Shown here: one piece after another, positions 32,542 through 41,423 of the stretch
Layout: every line of letters starts with the position of its first letter
Position numbering within the stretch: position 1 is the first letter of the stretch
NCBI GenBank assembly: GCA_018365455.1
Contig: JAGZJZ010000036.1
Coordinates: 1-63,077, forward strand
Direction of reading: 5' to 3'
Length of the DNA: 63,077 nucleotides
Source of the DNA: Clostridiales bacterium
Lineage (GTDB): Bacteria > Bacillota > Clostridia > Lachnospirales > Lachnospiraceae
Notes under the pieces: generated by a model
Told to the model about the DNA's origin: nothing
Database searches by the model: none
The model's input: only the letters and a program-made list of their open reading frames with translations
Translations under genes and position numbers: made by a program

Positions 32542-33016
32542 GGAAATGTTACATGCTACACAAATTATTTCAGTGTATGCTGGCAACGAATTGGCAGGTG
32601 TATTACTAGCAAAAATAAGAGGAGAAAGACAAAAATATTACTCTTTGATAAAGTCATTTTATGTAAAAGTATTTGAAATACTCCAAAATTTATTTGTTAA
32701 AAATGGAGTGAGTGTTTATGATATAGCTAATGCTGAAATGTTAAAACTATATTGCAAAGAAAATTCGCCAGATGGAGAACTTATTTTTCTGGCAGCGAAT
32801 CCAGATATCAAAATAAAAGGAATTGGTAGCACTTTACTACATGAATTTGAAAAGAGACTTAAAGGTAAGAAGATATATTTATATACGGATAGTGGGTGTA
32901 CTTATCAATTCTATGAGCATAGAGGATTTGAACGTGTGGGAGAAAAGGACATTATAATGAATTTAGGAAATAAAACTGTTGAATTACAGTGCTTGTTATA
33001 TAGCAAAGTTCTATAA
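32540..33016 (+). CDS. GNAT N-acetyltransferase, probably N-terminally truncated
   Basis: The 158-aa frame contains the GNAT acetyl-CoA motif (DIKIKGIGSTLLHEFEKRL), then IYLYTDSGCTYQFYEHRGFERV. The start lacks a ribosome binding site, and the N terminus begins in the middle of a usual GNAT sheet (ISVYAGNELAGVLLAKIRG). The first strands and helices are therefore likely missing. It abuts the TetR fragment on the opposite strand, which supports a deletion joint at about 32540. The substrate is unknown. Confidence 0.6.
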   Translation: MEMLHATQIISVYAGNELAGVLLAKIRGERQKYYSLIKSFYVKVFEILQNLFVKNGVSVYDIANAEMLKLYCKENSPDGELIFLAANPDIKIKGIGSTLLHEFEKRLKGKKIYLYTDSGCTYQFYEHRGFERVGEKDIIMNLGNKTVELQCLLYSKVL

Positions 33017-33065
33017 AAGTAATATAATATCGCTAAATGTGATGGTTGAAAGGCAGGGATAATAT

Positions 33066-33476
33066 ATTAAAATTTTAATAGTTGAATTTACAGAAAATGA
33101 AGAACAAATATACAAGCAAACCATTGATTGGCTATCTTCTAAGCTCTCGACTTCACCTATATTTATAAAGCAATCTGCTAACGGGTTTCATTTAGACCCA
33201 TTTACTCGAACCTTTACTAACGACAAAGGGCAAGTCACATATCTAACTGCGAAAGAATTTGACTTGTTATATTTTCTCTTTTGTCACAAAGGTTGGGTAT
33301 TCACAAAGGAACAGCTTTACGAAAATATTTGGGGTTACGATCATATGGGTGATACTAAAAATCTGACTTCATTTATACGAAAGTTAAGGAAGAAAATAGA
33401 GCCGTTTCCAGATAACCCACAATACATACTGACCGTTTGGGGTGTCGGATATAAATTTAATGAAGAAAAACCGTAG
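33066..33476 (+). CDS. Winged-helix (OmpR/PhoB-type) DNA-binding protein, start uncertain
   Basis: An uninterrupted frame runs from ATT 33066 (IKILIVEFTENEEQIY...) into a complete OmpR-type winged helix: TYLTAKEFDLLYFLFCHKG, FTKEQLYENIWGYD, NLTSFIRKLRKKIE and YILTVWGVGYKF. The N-terminal 60 residues are too short for a receiver domain. A GGCAGGGA site precedes ATT 33066, which stands where ATG would be expected. The gene therefore either uses a rare ATT start or has lost its start by a point change. TTG 33264 would give only the wing. Confidence 0.55.
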   Translation: MKILIVEFTENEEQIYKQTIDWLSSKLSTSPIFIKQSANGFHLDPFTRTFTNDKGQVTYLTAKEFDLLYFLFCHKGWVFTKEQLYENIWGYDHMGDTKNLTSFIRKLRKKIEPFPDNPQYILTVWGVGYKFNEEKP

Positions 33477-33530
33477 GTTGTATCGCATCATTGTGCATTA
33501 CATAAAATCTACGGTTTTGTATATTTATCA
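33467..33530 (+). terminator. Terminator of the winged-helix gene
   Basis: AAAACCGTAG (33467-33476) pairs with CTACGGTTTT (33509-33518), followed by GTATATTT. The stop codon lies inside the left arm. The 32-base loop is long, so it may be weak. Confidence 0.5.
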
Positions 33531-33691
33531 TAGTGTCATATCAAAGCTCTTTCATAAATGGTAAATCTGTGGTAAATTTGACTTCTATATCCTTAGTTAT
33601 CGTTGATAAACCTAGTGTTTAAGCAATAATCGGTATTTCTATTTTAAATTTTATATAATTATAAAAGAAATGGTTTGCAAAAATTAAATAT

Positions 33692-33859
33692 ATGTCAGAA
33701 AGAAATAAATATTTATATATTTTGGAACTGAATAAAATGTTTGGAAAAGATGCATCATTTGCAATTCAGTATCGTACAGAAATAATAATATTCAGTATAG
33801 TTTGTATTCTTATAATTATATTTTTAAGTAGAAGTAATTTAATCCTTGATGTACCATGA
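33692..33859 (+). CDS. Possible small membrane protein (55 aa)
   Basis: ATG 33692 opens a 55-codon frame, MSERNKYLYILELNKMF, followed by one strong membrane helix (EIIIFSIVCILIIIFL) near the C terminus. No ribosome binding site is visible and the region is very A+T-rich, so chance is possible. It is convergent with the SdpI-like gene. The rest of 33531-33691 shows nothing. Confidence 0.3.
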   Translation: MSERNKYLYILELNKMFGKDASFAIQYRTEIIIFSIVCILIIIFLSRSNLILDVP

Positions 33860-33860
33860 A

Positions 33861-34208
33861 TCAATCCATTTTATTATGAATTCTCTGATCAGTCTTATAA
33901 AATCCTGCAAGCAGGAAAAATAAGCCTGCAACCAAACCTATGGTGATGGATAAATTCACGTCAAGTTTGAATAATAATGAAAAGATACTGATGACAAATT
34001 CTATTAAAAAGGAACGTTTTCCAAGAGATATGAATATATCAGGTGCAATGCGCTGTGCATAATCCCAGTGTTCCTGAGTTTTGCGGGAGGCAGGCGTGTC
34101 GTACCCGTTATGAGTGTCCATATCTGAAACAGGGTGTTTTTTCAAAATAGAAGCTGTGAGAATCATAACAAAGGGTATGATCAGATTTAAAATAAGTAAA
34201 GCATACAT
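33861..34208 (-). CDS. SdpI-like small membrane protein
   Basis: The 115-aa protein has three probable helices (about 2-20, 65-83, 86-103). Its central cytoplasmic segment NGYDTPASRKTQEHWDYAQRIAP resembles the SdpI/DUF G-R-P-S-KS-E-W--A pattern. SdpI proteins give immunity to a killing factor in Bacillus, but most relatives are of unknown role. It lies 66 bases downstream of the EFR1 gene on the same strand and may share its transcript. Confidence 0.65.
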   Translation of the reverse strand: MYALLILNLIIPFVMILTASILKKHPVSDMDTHNGYDTPASRKTQEHWDYAQRIAPDIFISLGKRSFLIEFVISIFSLLFKLDVNLSITIGLVAGLFFLLAGFYKTDQRIHNKMD

Positions 34209-34274
34209 AAAGACTTACCTCCACTTTTTTATTTTTGGATCATAGGAATTACGATTTTAGATTCATTGACGCAT

Positions 34275-35036
34275 TCAGAGATATTTTTCTATCCTGCTTT
34301 GTTCATATACGCGCTTTCCCAGTAGCGTAATTGCCTGCTTTGGACAATGATTTATACAACGATAGCACATAGTACACTGATTTCCCGATTTGGCAATTCC
34401 ATTTTCCATCACGATGTTTTTCAGGGGGCACAACTTTATACATTTACCGCATCCGATACATTTTTTGGAATGAATGGTCAGCCGGTCTGTATAACGTTTA
34501 GTTTTATTGTAAAAGTACAGCCGTTGACCAAACAGTCCGGCGAGATGACTGAAAGGACCTAATCCCTCTTGCGGTGGTTTGCCCATCTGTAATTTTTGCA
34601 CCGCTTTCTTTATTTTTTCTTCTGATTCTGTTACAAGCCGTCTGTTCTTTTCCAATGATGTTTTCAAAACTTTTTCATCACTGATACTGTCCGGCATTTT
34701 TAAGTGTAAACCGCCGGTTACCGTTGCGCCATAAGTTTTCAGCAGTCTTGCCAATACGCCGGAACCGTCTCCACTGAATATTCTCATGGTGGTCAGAATG
34801 AAAACTTTTTTGTCCTGCCATAACACCTGATTATGAATAATAAAATCACGCATAATTTTCGGTATGCTGCTGTACTGTGTGGCATAGCCAAATACAATCT
34901 CTGTTTCACGGCGGATTATTTCTGGCAGCCTGCTGTCTTCAATCGAATAAACGATTGCCTGAGGATCATATTTTATTACAAACTTTTCTACACAATGTCT
35001 GGTATTGCCTGTGCCGCTAAAATAGATTCCGATCAT
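34275..35036 (-). CDS. EFR1 family flavodoxin-ferredoxin
   Basis: This 253-aa protein joins an N-terminal flavodoxin-like domain (YFSGTGNTRHCVEKF, FGYATQYSSIPKIMRDF) to two C-terminal [4Fe-4S] clusters (CIGCGKCIKLCP and CTMCYRCINHCP). This is the EFR1 ferrodoxin layout common in gut anaerobes. It probably shuttles electrons in the cytoplasm. Between the domains is a charged helical linker. The ATG at 35036 lacks a strong ribosome binding site. Confidence 0.9.
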   Translation of the reverse strand: MIGIYFSGTGNTRHCVEKFVIKYDPQAIVYSIEDSRLPEIIRRETEIVFGYATQYSSIPKIMRDFIIHNQVLWQDKKVFILTTMRIFSGDGSGVLARLLKTYGATVTGGLHLKMPDSISDEKVLKTSLEKNRRLVTESEEKIKKAVQKLQMGKPPQEGLGPFSHLAGLFGQRLYFYNKTKRYTDRLTIHSKKCIGCGKCIKLCPLKNIVMENGIAKSGNQCTMCYRCINHCPKQAITLLGKRVYEQSRIEKYL

Positions 35037-35217
35037 AGTCAGATGTACCGCCTTTAATATACTCTTTGTGGTATTTTATTTCTTTAAGTATAATGGAGAA
35101 TAATACCTTCGTCAATAGTTAGGAGAAGAAGTTTTTCCTGAACAGGTCACTAAAAATATAGGTGAGTCCAGTCAATGGAAAAATAGCTTGTCATAGTATG
35201 TACCTCCATTAAAAAAG

Positions 35218-35613
35218 TGCAAAGCCCTTGATAATTCAATAGACTTTACACTTGTATATGTTATTGTTAGGTTATGATGCCTTAAATGCTTTTTCCAAAT
35301 TATCGACTCTCATTTCTAAATGGGCAACCTTTGCATTTGCTTCTATATTTTCTTTACGATGACGCATCTCATCAAATCGTCCATCAAAGAGCATCTATTT
35401 TCTCGTTTGCTTCAAGTTCTATGGTTAATTCAATCTTCTTCAAGCTTGTTTTTACTTCCGTCATATCATTTTGTAGATTAATAATCCCAGATTGAATTGA
35501 TATCAATATCTCTTTAAGATTGTTATCCATTTTATCCACTCCTTATATGATTAACATATGTAATGATTTTACCATATAAGCTGTGCAAAGTCTATTCAAT
35601 TATCAAGGTGCGA
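35218..35613. mobile_element. ~390-bp unit with inverted terminal repeats around a coiled-coil gene
   Basis: CCTTGATAATTCAATAGACT (within 35227-35252) recurs inverted at about 35585-35610 as AGTCTATTCAATTATCAAGG, and the match extends to TTTNCAC on the inner side with two mismatches over about 26 bases. The repeats frame one small minus-strand gene with its own ribosome binding site. No transposase is present, so it would be non-autonomous. Target duplications could not be seen with confidence. Confidence 0.55.
35272..35530 (-). pseudogene. Small coiled-coil protein gene, frameshifted
   Basis: The gene starts at 35530 with AAGGAGTGG upstream: MDNNLKEILISIQSGIINLQ, then a heptad-rich stretch. 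A stop appears after EANEKIDAL near 35393. One base shift restores the frame as FDGRFDEMRHRKENIEA and VAHLEMRVDNLEKAFKAS to the stop at 35272. Related 80-100-residue coiled-coil proteins are common in Lachnospiraceae with no known role. The shift could be a sequencing error. Confidence 0.6.
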
Positions 35614-35796
35614 AGAAACACAGCACAAAAAGACAAGCGTGGCTGTGATACGGATGTTTATATTGCAAATATGATATGATTGCTTTATAGTAAATTTATA
35701 TGAACATGCAGAGACAGAAAGTATCCGCAACGTCACAATGGGTTATGGGGATTTGCGGGTAATCTGTTTTTGAACGGACCGAAAGGATAAAAAATT

Positions 35797-36873
35797 ATGA
35801 AAATACTGGTTGTGGAGGATGATTTCATTGTTCGGAAAGGCATTATTCTTTCCCTGGATTGGGAAAAAGAAGGATTTCAGATCTGCGGTGAGGCCGCTAA
35901 CGGTATCAGCGGTTTTGAGTTAGCAAAAGAATTTCAGCCGGATATTATTTTAACGGATATTCGTATGCCGAGAGAAGACGGGCTGTCCTTATCCAAGCGG
36001 ATACGAAGTGCTTTTCCTTGGATGAAAATTGTAATTCTCAGCGGTTATGATGACTTTTCTTATGCAAAACAGGCATTGCAGATTGGGGTTTTTGAATATC
36101 TTCTGAAACCGATTAATGCGGATGAGCTGCTGGAGACCGTGGTGAAATTGGAGAAGGAAATAGAAAAAGAAAAGGCGCGGGAGGAACGGGAAATATTTCA
36201 GCAGACTTTTGTGGAGGAAAATTATGATTATGTGCGCAGCAGGCTGTTGAATGCTTTAATCAGTGAAAAGCTGACGGATCAGGCGAGAAAGGAAGAAGTG
36301 ACGGGGCAGCTTCGTAAGCTGGGGCTTGGGTTGGCTGGTCCATGCTATCGGGTTTTGTTGATTTCGGTAGATGATTTTTTCCTTTTGACACAGCATTCGG
36401 TGGAGGAAAGGCGCTGTCTGGAAGAATCTATAGAAGAGTCCATAAGAAATATATTGGCACTGTCATCTCAGGAGGCGGTTTTCCGGGACAATGGCACCCA
36501 TTTTGTGGTGATTCTCATGGAACAGGGACAGGAAGAGAAGGAATACAGAGAGGTTTTGCACAGGCTTTATCAGCAAATTAAGGATGAACTGGGTTTCTAT
36601 ATTACGGTGTCACTGGGAGAGTTAAAAGAGCGGATGGAAGAGATAAGGCAATCTTATCGAGAGGCATTGCAGGCGCTGCGGTGCAGACCTTATATGCCGG
36701 GAGAGTTTATGATTCAATACCGTGAGGATATGGGGAAAGAGCGGAAAACGTATCTGAATATCCAGAAGAAAGAAAATGAACTGGTACAGGCGATGCTTCA
36801 GTATGACGGTGACAGAATGCTGGACATTGTACAGAACATTTTTGAAGAAGCCTATCAGAAACAAACGGAATAA
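35797..36873 (+). CDS. YesN-type response regulator lacking the AraC domain
   Basis: The 358-aa protein has a canonical receiver: ILVVEDD, DIILTDIRMPREDG (acceptor Asp near 55), LSGYDDF and LLKPI. The middle regulatory region of YesN-like proteins follows (VLLISVDDFFLL, YITVSLGE, SYREALQALRC). Family members end in a 100-residue AraC HTH, as in the 530-aa protein at 42197. Here the frame stops before it. No sensor kinase is next to it. It is probably truncated by deletion, though it could act as a phosphate sink. A GH38 gene follows 135 bases later. Confidence 0.8.
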   Translation: MKILVVEDDFIVRKGIILSLDWEKEGFQICGEAANGISGFELAKEFQPDIILTDIRMPREDGLSLSKRIRSAFPWMKIVILSGYDDFSYAKQALQIGVFEYLLKPINADELLETVVKLEKEIEKEKAREEREIFQQTFVEENYDYVRSRLLNALISEKLTDQARKEEVTGQLRKLGLGLAGPCYRVLLISVDDFFLLTQHSVEERRCLEESIEESIRNILALSSQEAVFRDNGTHFVVILMEQGQEEKEYREVLHRLYQQIKDELGFYITVSLGELKERMEEIRQSYREALQALRCRPYMPGEFMIQYREDMGKERKTYLNIQKKENELVQAMLQYDGDRMLDIVQNIFEEAYQKQTE

Positions 36874-37008
36874 TCCGGTGGAAGTGACGGGAGTGAGTTT
36901 TAAGGAATAAGTAAAGGAAGCCATTGCAGATCAGGTTATGGGTTTCTTTACTTTATGTGGCATCAATAATCAGCACTGCAAAAACTTATTATAATCAGGA
37001 GGAAGTAT

Positions 37009-40000
37009 ATGGATTTCAGAGAAGAACGACTGGGGAAATTATTAGAAGATTTGGGGGAAATGCGGTACTGCAATACGGTTCTGCTGGATAATTTTGATGT
37101 GGATAAGAAATGGGAAGACGGTGTGCATTCTGTTCTTCGCCATAAAATTATTCTGCCGGATTGCTTTGCGGGAAAATATGTGGAGTTCTGTCTGTCTACC
37201 GGGAGGGAAGGCGAATGGGATGCCGTAAACCCCCAGTTTCAGTTATTTATCAATCAGAAACGGATTCAGGGGATGGATGTAAACCACAGAACGGCGGTTT
37301 TGACAGAAAACGGTGGGAAAGAGGAAGTATTTGATCTGGAATTAAGGAGCTATACGAAATACCAGAACCGTCCGATTTTACTTCGTGGGGAAATCCGGGA
37401 AGTAGATAAAGAAGTAGAAGAGCTGTACTATGACCTTCGGGTTGCATATCAGGTGGCGTGTATTCTGGAAAAAGATGAGGAGAACTATCGGAAGATTATC
37501 GCTGCCCTGGAATCAGCATGTGGACTTCTGGATCTCAGAAAACCTCATTCATCGGATTTTCACAGGGGTATAAAAGCAGCCAGAGCCTGCATGATGGAGG
37601 AACTGTATCAAAACTGTAACGGAGGGGTTAGCCCTGTGGTTCACTGTGTGGGACATACCCATATTGATATCGCATGGCTTTGGACGCTGGATGTGACCCG
37701 GGATAAGGCAGTCAGAAGTTTTTCTACGGTACTGGAACTGATGGAACGGTATCCGGAGTATATCTTTATGTCCAGCCAGCCTCAGCTTTATCAGTATGTA
37801 AAGGAAGATGCTCCGGATGTATATGAAAAGATCTGCCAAAGAGTGGCGGAGGGCAGATGGGAAGTAGAAGGCGGGATGTTTGTAGAACCAGACTGTAATA
37901 TACCCAACGGAGAATCCCTTGTACGGCAGTGTCTGTACGGCATTCGTTTTTTTGAAAAAGAGTTTGGAAAGAAAAACTATATACTGTGGCTGCCGGATGT
38001 ATTCGGATACTCTGCCTCCTTGCCCCAGATCATGAGAAAATGCGGACTGGATTATTTTATGACTACGAAAATAAGCTGGAATGAGACAAACCAGATTCCC
38101 TACGATACGTTTTACTGGGAAGGGATTGACGGCACGAAGGTGCTGACACATTTTATCTGTGCCAGGGACTATTCTTCGCCAACCCGCAGCGTGAAGACCA
38201 ATAATGAACACTATTCTGCATTTACAACAAATTATAACGGTTATGTTACACCAGCCCAGATAAAGGGTGCTTGGCAGAGATATCAGCAAAAGGAACTGAA
38301 CAGCCAGATACTGCTGTCTTATGGGTACGGAGATGGAGGAGGCGGTCCTACCCGGGAAATGCTGGAAACCCAGAGAAGACTTGCTCTTGGCATTCCCGGA
38401 TGTCCCAGAACCAGACAGTCTACCGCATTAGAGTTCTTCCAGGAGTTGGAGCAGGAAGTAAAAGAGAAAAAGAAAATGCCCCAGTGGTATGGTGAACTGT
38501 ATCTGGAATACCACAGAGGCGTCTATACTTCCATGGGTAGAAATAAAAGATCCAACCGGAAATCAGAATTTCTGCTGGGCAGAAGTGAGTTATGGTCTGT
38601 TATGGCAAATTCACTCCTATCCATTCCAAATGACAGGGAAACGCTTCTTGAATGCTGGGAAATTCTAATGCGGAATCAATTTCACGATATTCTCCCCGGT
38701 TCTTCCGTTGCGGAAGTATATGAGGATTCCAGACGGGAATATGGAATACTCAGCGAAAAACTACTTGCCCTGGAAGCAAAACTGCTTCAGGCAATAACGG
38801 ATCAGATTGCAGGAGATACAGGAATCATAGCCGTGTTTAATCCGAATAGTTTTATAAATACGGATATTCTGGATGTGCCGGAAACAGTAAGCCGGAATGT
38901 AAACGGTTTTCAAGCCGGCGGCACCCCGTCTGCTATCCAGGAAAACAGTGACGGTTCCAGGATATTTCTGGCACCGGATGTACCTCCCAAGGGATACTGT
39001 GTGTTTGAACCGGTTGAAGAAATGGCAGAAGACAAAAAGTCGTCGCAGGTATTGAAACAGGATATACCGGAGCAAAGTGCTGAGCAGGCAAATCTATTTA
39101 CAGAGTTCGCCCTGGTAAATGGTGAAGTGGAAACAAAGTGGTATCACCTTTGCTTCAATGATAAAGGGCAGTTTACCTCTATTTATGACAAAGAAGAAGG
39201 GCGGGAATTACTGCAGGCAGGACACCGGGCAAATGTACTTATGGCATATGAGGACAAACCCCATGATTTTGACGGTTGGAATATTTATGACTACTATCAG
39301 GAGAGAAGCTGGGAAGTGGATCATTTGATCCGTATGGAAGTCAGTGAAAAAGGTCCCCTGCGCTATGCGATTGATCTGGAATGGAAGTATCAGGATTCTG
39401 TAATTGAACAGACGATTTACCTGTATTCCCATACGAAGAGAATTGATATGAAGACCAGAGTGGACTGGAAGGAGAGCCAGACCTTGCTGAAAGCACTGTT
39501 CCCGGTGGAAATACACAGCAAAGAAGGAACCTTTGAAATCCAGTATGGAAATATCAAACGGGATCTGATCAAAAATACTTCCTGGGATCAGGCAAGATTT
39601 GAAGTCTGCTATCAGAAATGGATGGATATCTCAGAGGACGGATACGGTATCGGCTTCCTGAATGATTGTAAATACGGAGTCCATGTACAGGATGGAACGG
39701 TAGGATTTACCCTGATCAAATCCGGTATATATCCCAATCCACAGGCGGATCAGGAAGAACACTTTTTTACATACTCCCTATATCCCCATCAGGATGGCTG
39801 GCGGCAGGGAAATGTACCCAGACAGGCATACCAGCTGAACCAGTCCATGACTGCAAATGTAAAGAAGCTGGAGGGCGGAAGCCTGTCGAAAAAGTACAGC
39901 ACCGTGTCTGTATCAGCCGAGAATGTCATGGTAGAAGCCGTAAAACCTGCGGAAGACAGTGAAGATCTGGTAGTCCGCATGTATGAATGTTACAACCGGA

Positions 40001-40155
40001 GAACAAAAGTGACAGTGGAATTCCCAGAGAAGATGAAGGAAATTTACAGGTGCAATCTTCTGGAGGAAGAAGAAAGGCTGGAAGCTGTAAATGAAAGTAG
40101 TTTTCAGATAGAGATAGCACCTTATGAGATATTGACGTTTAAGGTTAAGCGGTAG
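37009..40155 (+). CDS. GH38 alpha-mannosidase
   Basis: The 1048-aa enzyme has the GH38 layout. An N-terminal helical region leads into the catalytic domain with zinc ligands in VGHTHIDIAWLWT (His218, Asp220) and the nucleophile in LWLPDVFGYS (Asp330). FYWEGIDGTKVLTHF and LSYGYGDGGGGPT follow, then the middle three-helix domain (NQFHDILPGSS) and C-terminal beta domains. There is no signal peptide, so it trims alpha-mannose from imported oligosaccharides in the cytoplasm. AGGAGGAAG precedes ATG 37009. It follows a truncated regulator gene, so its import genes may have been lost. Confidence 0.93.
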   Translation: MDFREERLGKLLEDLGEMRYCNTVLLDNFDVDKKWEDGVHSVLRHKIILPDCFAGKYVEFCLSTGREGEWDAVNPQFQLFINQKRIQGMDVNHRTAVLTENGGKEEVFDLELRSYTKYQNRPILLRGEIREVDKEVEELYYDLRVAYQVACILEKDEENYRKIIAALESACGLLDLRKPHSSDFHRGIKAARACMMEELYQNCNGGVSPVVHCVGHTHIDIAWLWTLDVTRDKAVRSFSTVLELMERYPEYIFMSSQPQLYQYVKEDAPDVYEKICQRVAEGRWEVEGGMFVEPDCNIPNGESLVRQCLYGIRFFEKEFGKKNYILWLPDVFGYSASLPQIMRKCGLDYFMTTKISWNETNQIPYDTFYWEGIDGTKVLTHFICARDYSSPTRSVKTNNEHYSAFTTNYNGYVTPAQIKGAWQRYQQKELNSQILLSYGYGDGGGGPTREMLETQRRLALGIPGCPRTRQSTALEFFQELEQEVKEKKKMPQWYGELYLEYHRGVYTSMGRNKRSNRKSEFLLGRSELWSVMANSLLSIPNDRETLLECWEILMRNQFHDILPGSSVAEVYEDSRREYGILSEKLLALEAKLLQAITDQIAGDTGIIAVFNPNSFINTDILDVPETVSRNVNGFQAGGTPSAIQENSDGSRIFLAPDVPPKGYCVFEPVEEMAEDKKSSQVLKQDIPEQSAEQANLFTEFALVNGEVETKWYHLCFNDKGQFTSIYDKEEGRELLQAGHRANVLMAYEDKPHDFDGWNIYDYYQERSWEVDHLIRMEVSEKGPLRYAIDLEWKYQDSVIEQTIYLYSHTKRIDMKTRVDWKESQTLLKALFPVEIHSKEGTFEIQYGNIKRDLIKNTSWDQARFEVCYQKWMDISEDGYGIGFLNDCKYGVHVQDGTVGFTLIKSGIYPNPQADQEEHFFTYSLYPHQDGWRQGNVPRQAYQLNQSMTANVKKLEGGSLSKKYSTVSVSAENVMVEAVKPAEDSEDLVVRMYECYNRRTKVTVEFPEKMKEIYRCNLLEEEERLEAVNESSFQIEIAPYEILTFKVKR

Positions 40156-40245
40156 TATGTTTGCATCTGTTAATTAAATTGTGGTAGAGTGATATTGTTA
40201 AATAGTATCGTGTTTATATAAAATTTAATATCTAAAGGGGTAATA

Positions 40246-40626
40246 ATGAAAAAGAAAAGTATCATAGGAATCGGTATCATTGCGATCATCGTCATAGCTA
40301 TAGTAATTAGCGGTTATCTGTATTTTCGCCCGGAATTGCTGGGTAATATCAATCGTAATTATAAAGAGAAGACAACGATTGCTTCCAGCGTCTCATTCTC
40401 AGGCAAGGCAGGCGACCGAATTAAATTTTCACTTAGGTCCAACATAAAAAATGGTGATTTAGATATTGTTTTATTAGATTCAACGGGTAATGAAGTCTAT
40501 GAATTGGCAAAAGCAACAGCTCTGGAAACGTTTTTTACTTTGGATAAAGAAGATTCCTATACAGTAGCTGCAGAGTGCAGTGATTTTATTGGAAGTTACA
40601 GTATTAAAGTATATGAAGCAGATTAA
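40246..40626 (+). CDS. Membrane-anchored small extracellular protein (126 aa)
   Basis: This protein has a short basic start (MKKKS), a long hydrophobic anchor (IIGIGIIAIIVIAIVIS, about 6-27) and an outer beta-rich domain of about 90 residues with KAGDRIKFSLRSNIKNGDLDI and GNEVYEL. I do not recognise the domain; it resembles a small pre-peptidase or beta-sandwich fold. AAAGGGG precedes ATG 40246. It stands alone after the mannosidase. Confidence 0.7.
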   Translation: MKKKSIIGIGIIAIIVIAIVISGYLYFRPELLGNINRNYKEKTTIASSVSFSGKAGDRIKFSLRSNIKNGDLDIVLLDSTGNEVYELAKATALETFFTLDKEDSYTVAAECSDFIGSYSIKVYEAD

Positions 40627-40807
40627 TAATGGTCTTTTTTAAGAGTTGCATTTTTGGGGTTTAGCTGGGAAAGACGCTTTGTGTAGTTAAATGCATCTTA
40701 GACGAAAAAAGGTATTAGTTAGTCAATGGGGAACGTTATTTTCTTTGGGTGTGTTATACTCCGAATGTAACCAAAAAGTATATAACATATCAAAGGAGGT
40801 CATATTT

Positions 40808-41146
40808 ATGTTCAAACGCACTATTGCAGTTTTATCAATGTTAACACTTTTAGTACCTAGCACTACAGTTTTAGCTGCACCGAATCCGTCACATGTTGAA
40901 ACTCAAAATGTATCTGTTAGAGATTCTATCATTCCTACGGGAGTTTATGGAATCAAAGGAGAAGGCGTAGCTATTCGCTCAGATCACACTGAGAATTCCA
41001 AAGTATTAGGCAGACTATATGGATCTTCCGGTCATACAATAAACGTGACCAAATCATACGATGCCAGTTATGCAACATGGGTTTATGGTAAGAGTTCTAC
41101 AGGTATTACGGGCTGGGTTCGTGCAGACTTTCTGGAATGGCTGTAA
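40808..41146 (+). CDS. Secreted SH3-like domain protein
   Basis: The protein is 112 aa from ATG 40808, which has AAAGGAGGTC upstream; the longer frame from 40691 is not supported. The signal peptide ends around VLAAPN (residue 23-25). One bacterial SH3-like domain follows: GVAIRSDHTENSKVLGRLYG, then GWVRADFLEWL, which usually binds peptidoglycan or peptides. There is no enzyme domain, so it may be an adaptor or inhibitor. A terminator follows. Confidence 0.8.
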   Translation: MFKRTIAVLSMLTLLVPSTTVLAAPNPSHVETQNVSVRDSIIPTGVYGIKGEGVAIRSDHTENSKVLGRLYGSSGHTINVTKSYDASYATWVYGKSSTGITGWVRADFLEWL

Positions 41147-41218
41147 AAGATTTTTAAAGTAATTTAGATACGTCAATTATTTGGACGTAATGAGAATTTT
41201 ATTACATATTATTTTTGG

Positions 41219-41252
41219 AAAAGGAGAGTGATTTCTAACTCTCCTTTTTTAA
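41219..41252 (+). terminator. Rho-independent terminator
   Basis: AAAAGGAGAGT pairs with ACTCTCCTTTTTT across an eight-base loop. It ends the SH3 gene and lies just before the IS element. Confidence 0.88.
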
Positions 41253-41360
41253 TATGGCTTTAGCCAGTTGAGCTGGGGTGAGTTTCTCAACAGAGAAAGG
41301 AACCCCTGTGAAACAGAAATCCACCTGCTATGCGGGTGGTGTGGCAACTGCTTATAGCAA

Positions 41361-41423
41361 AAAATCACCTTTCCGTTATAATAAGGTTGTTCAAGCCGAA
41401 ATTACGAAAGGAAAGGTGATTTT
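41361..41423 (+). promoter_or_regulatory. Hairpin masking the tnpA ribosome binding site
   Basis: AAAATCACCTTTCC (41361-41374) is the exact complement of GGAAAGGTGATTTT (41410-41423), which holds the ribosome binding site and touches the ATG at 41424. In the mRNA this would hide the site. Translation control of this kind is known for IS200. Confidence 0.75.
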
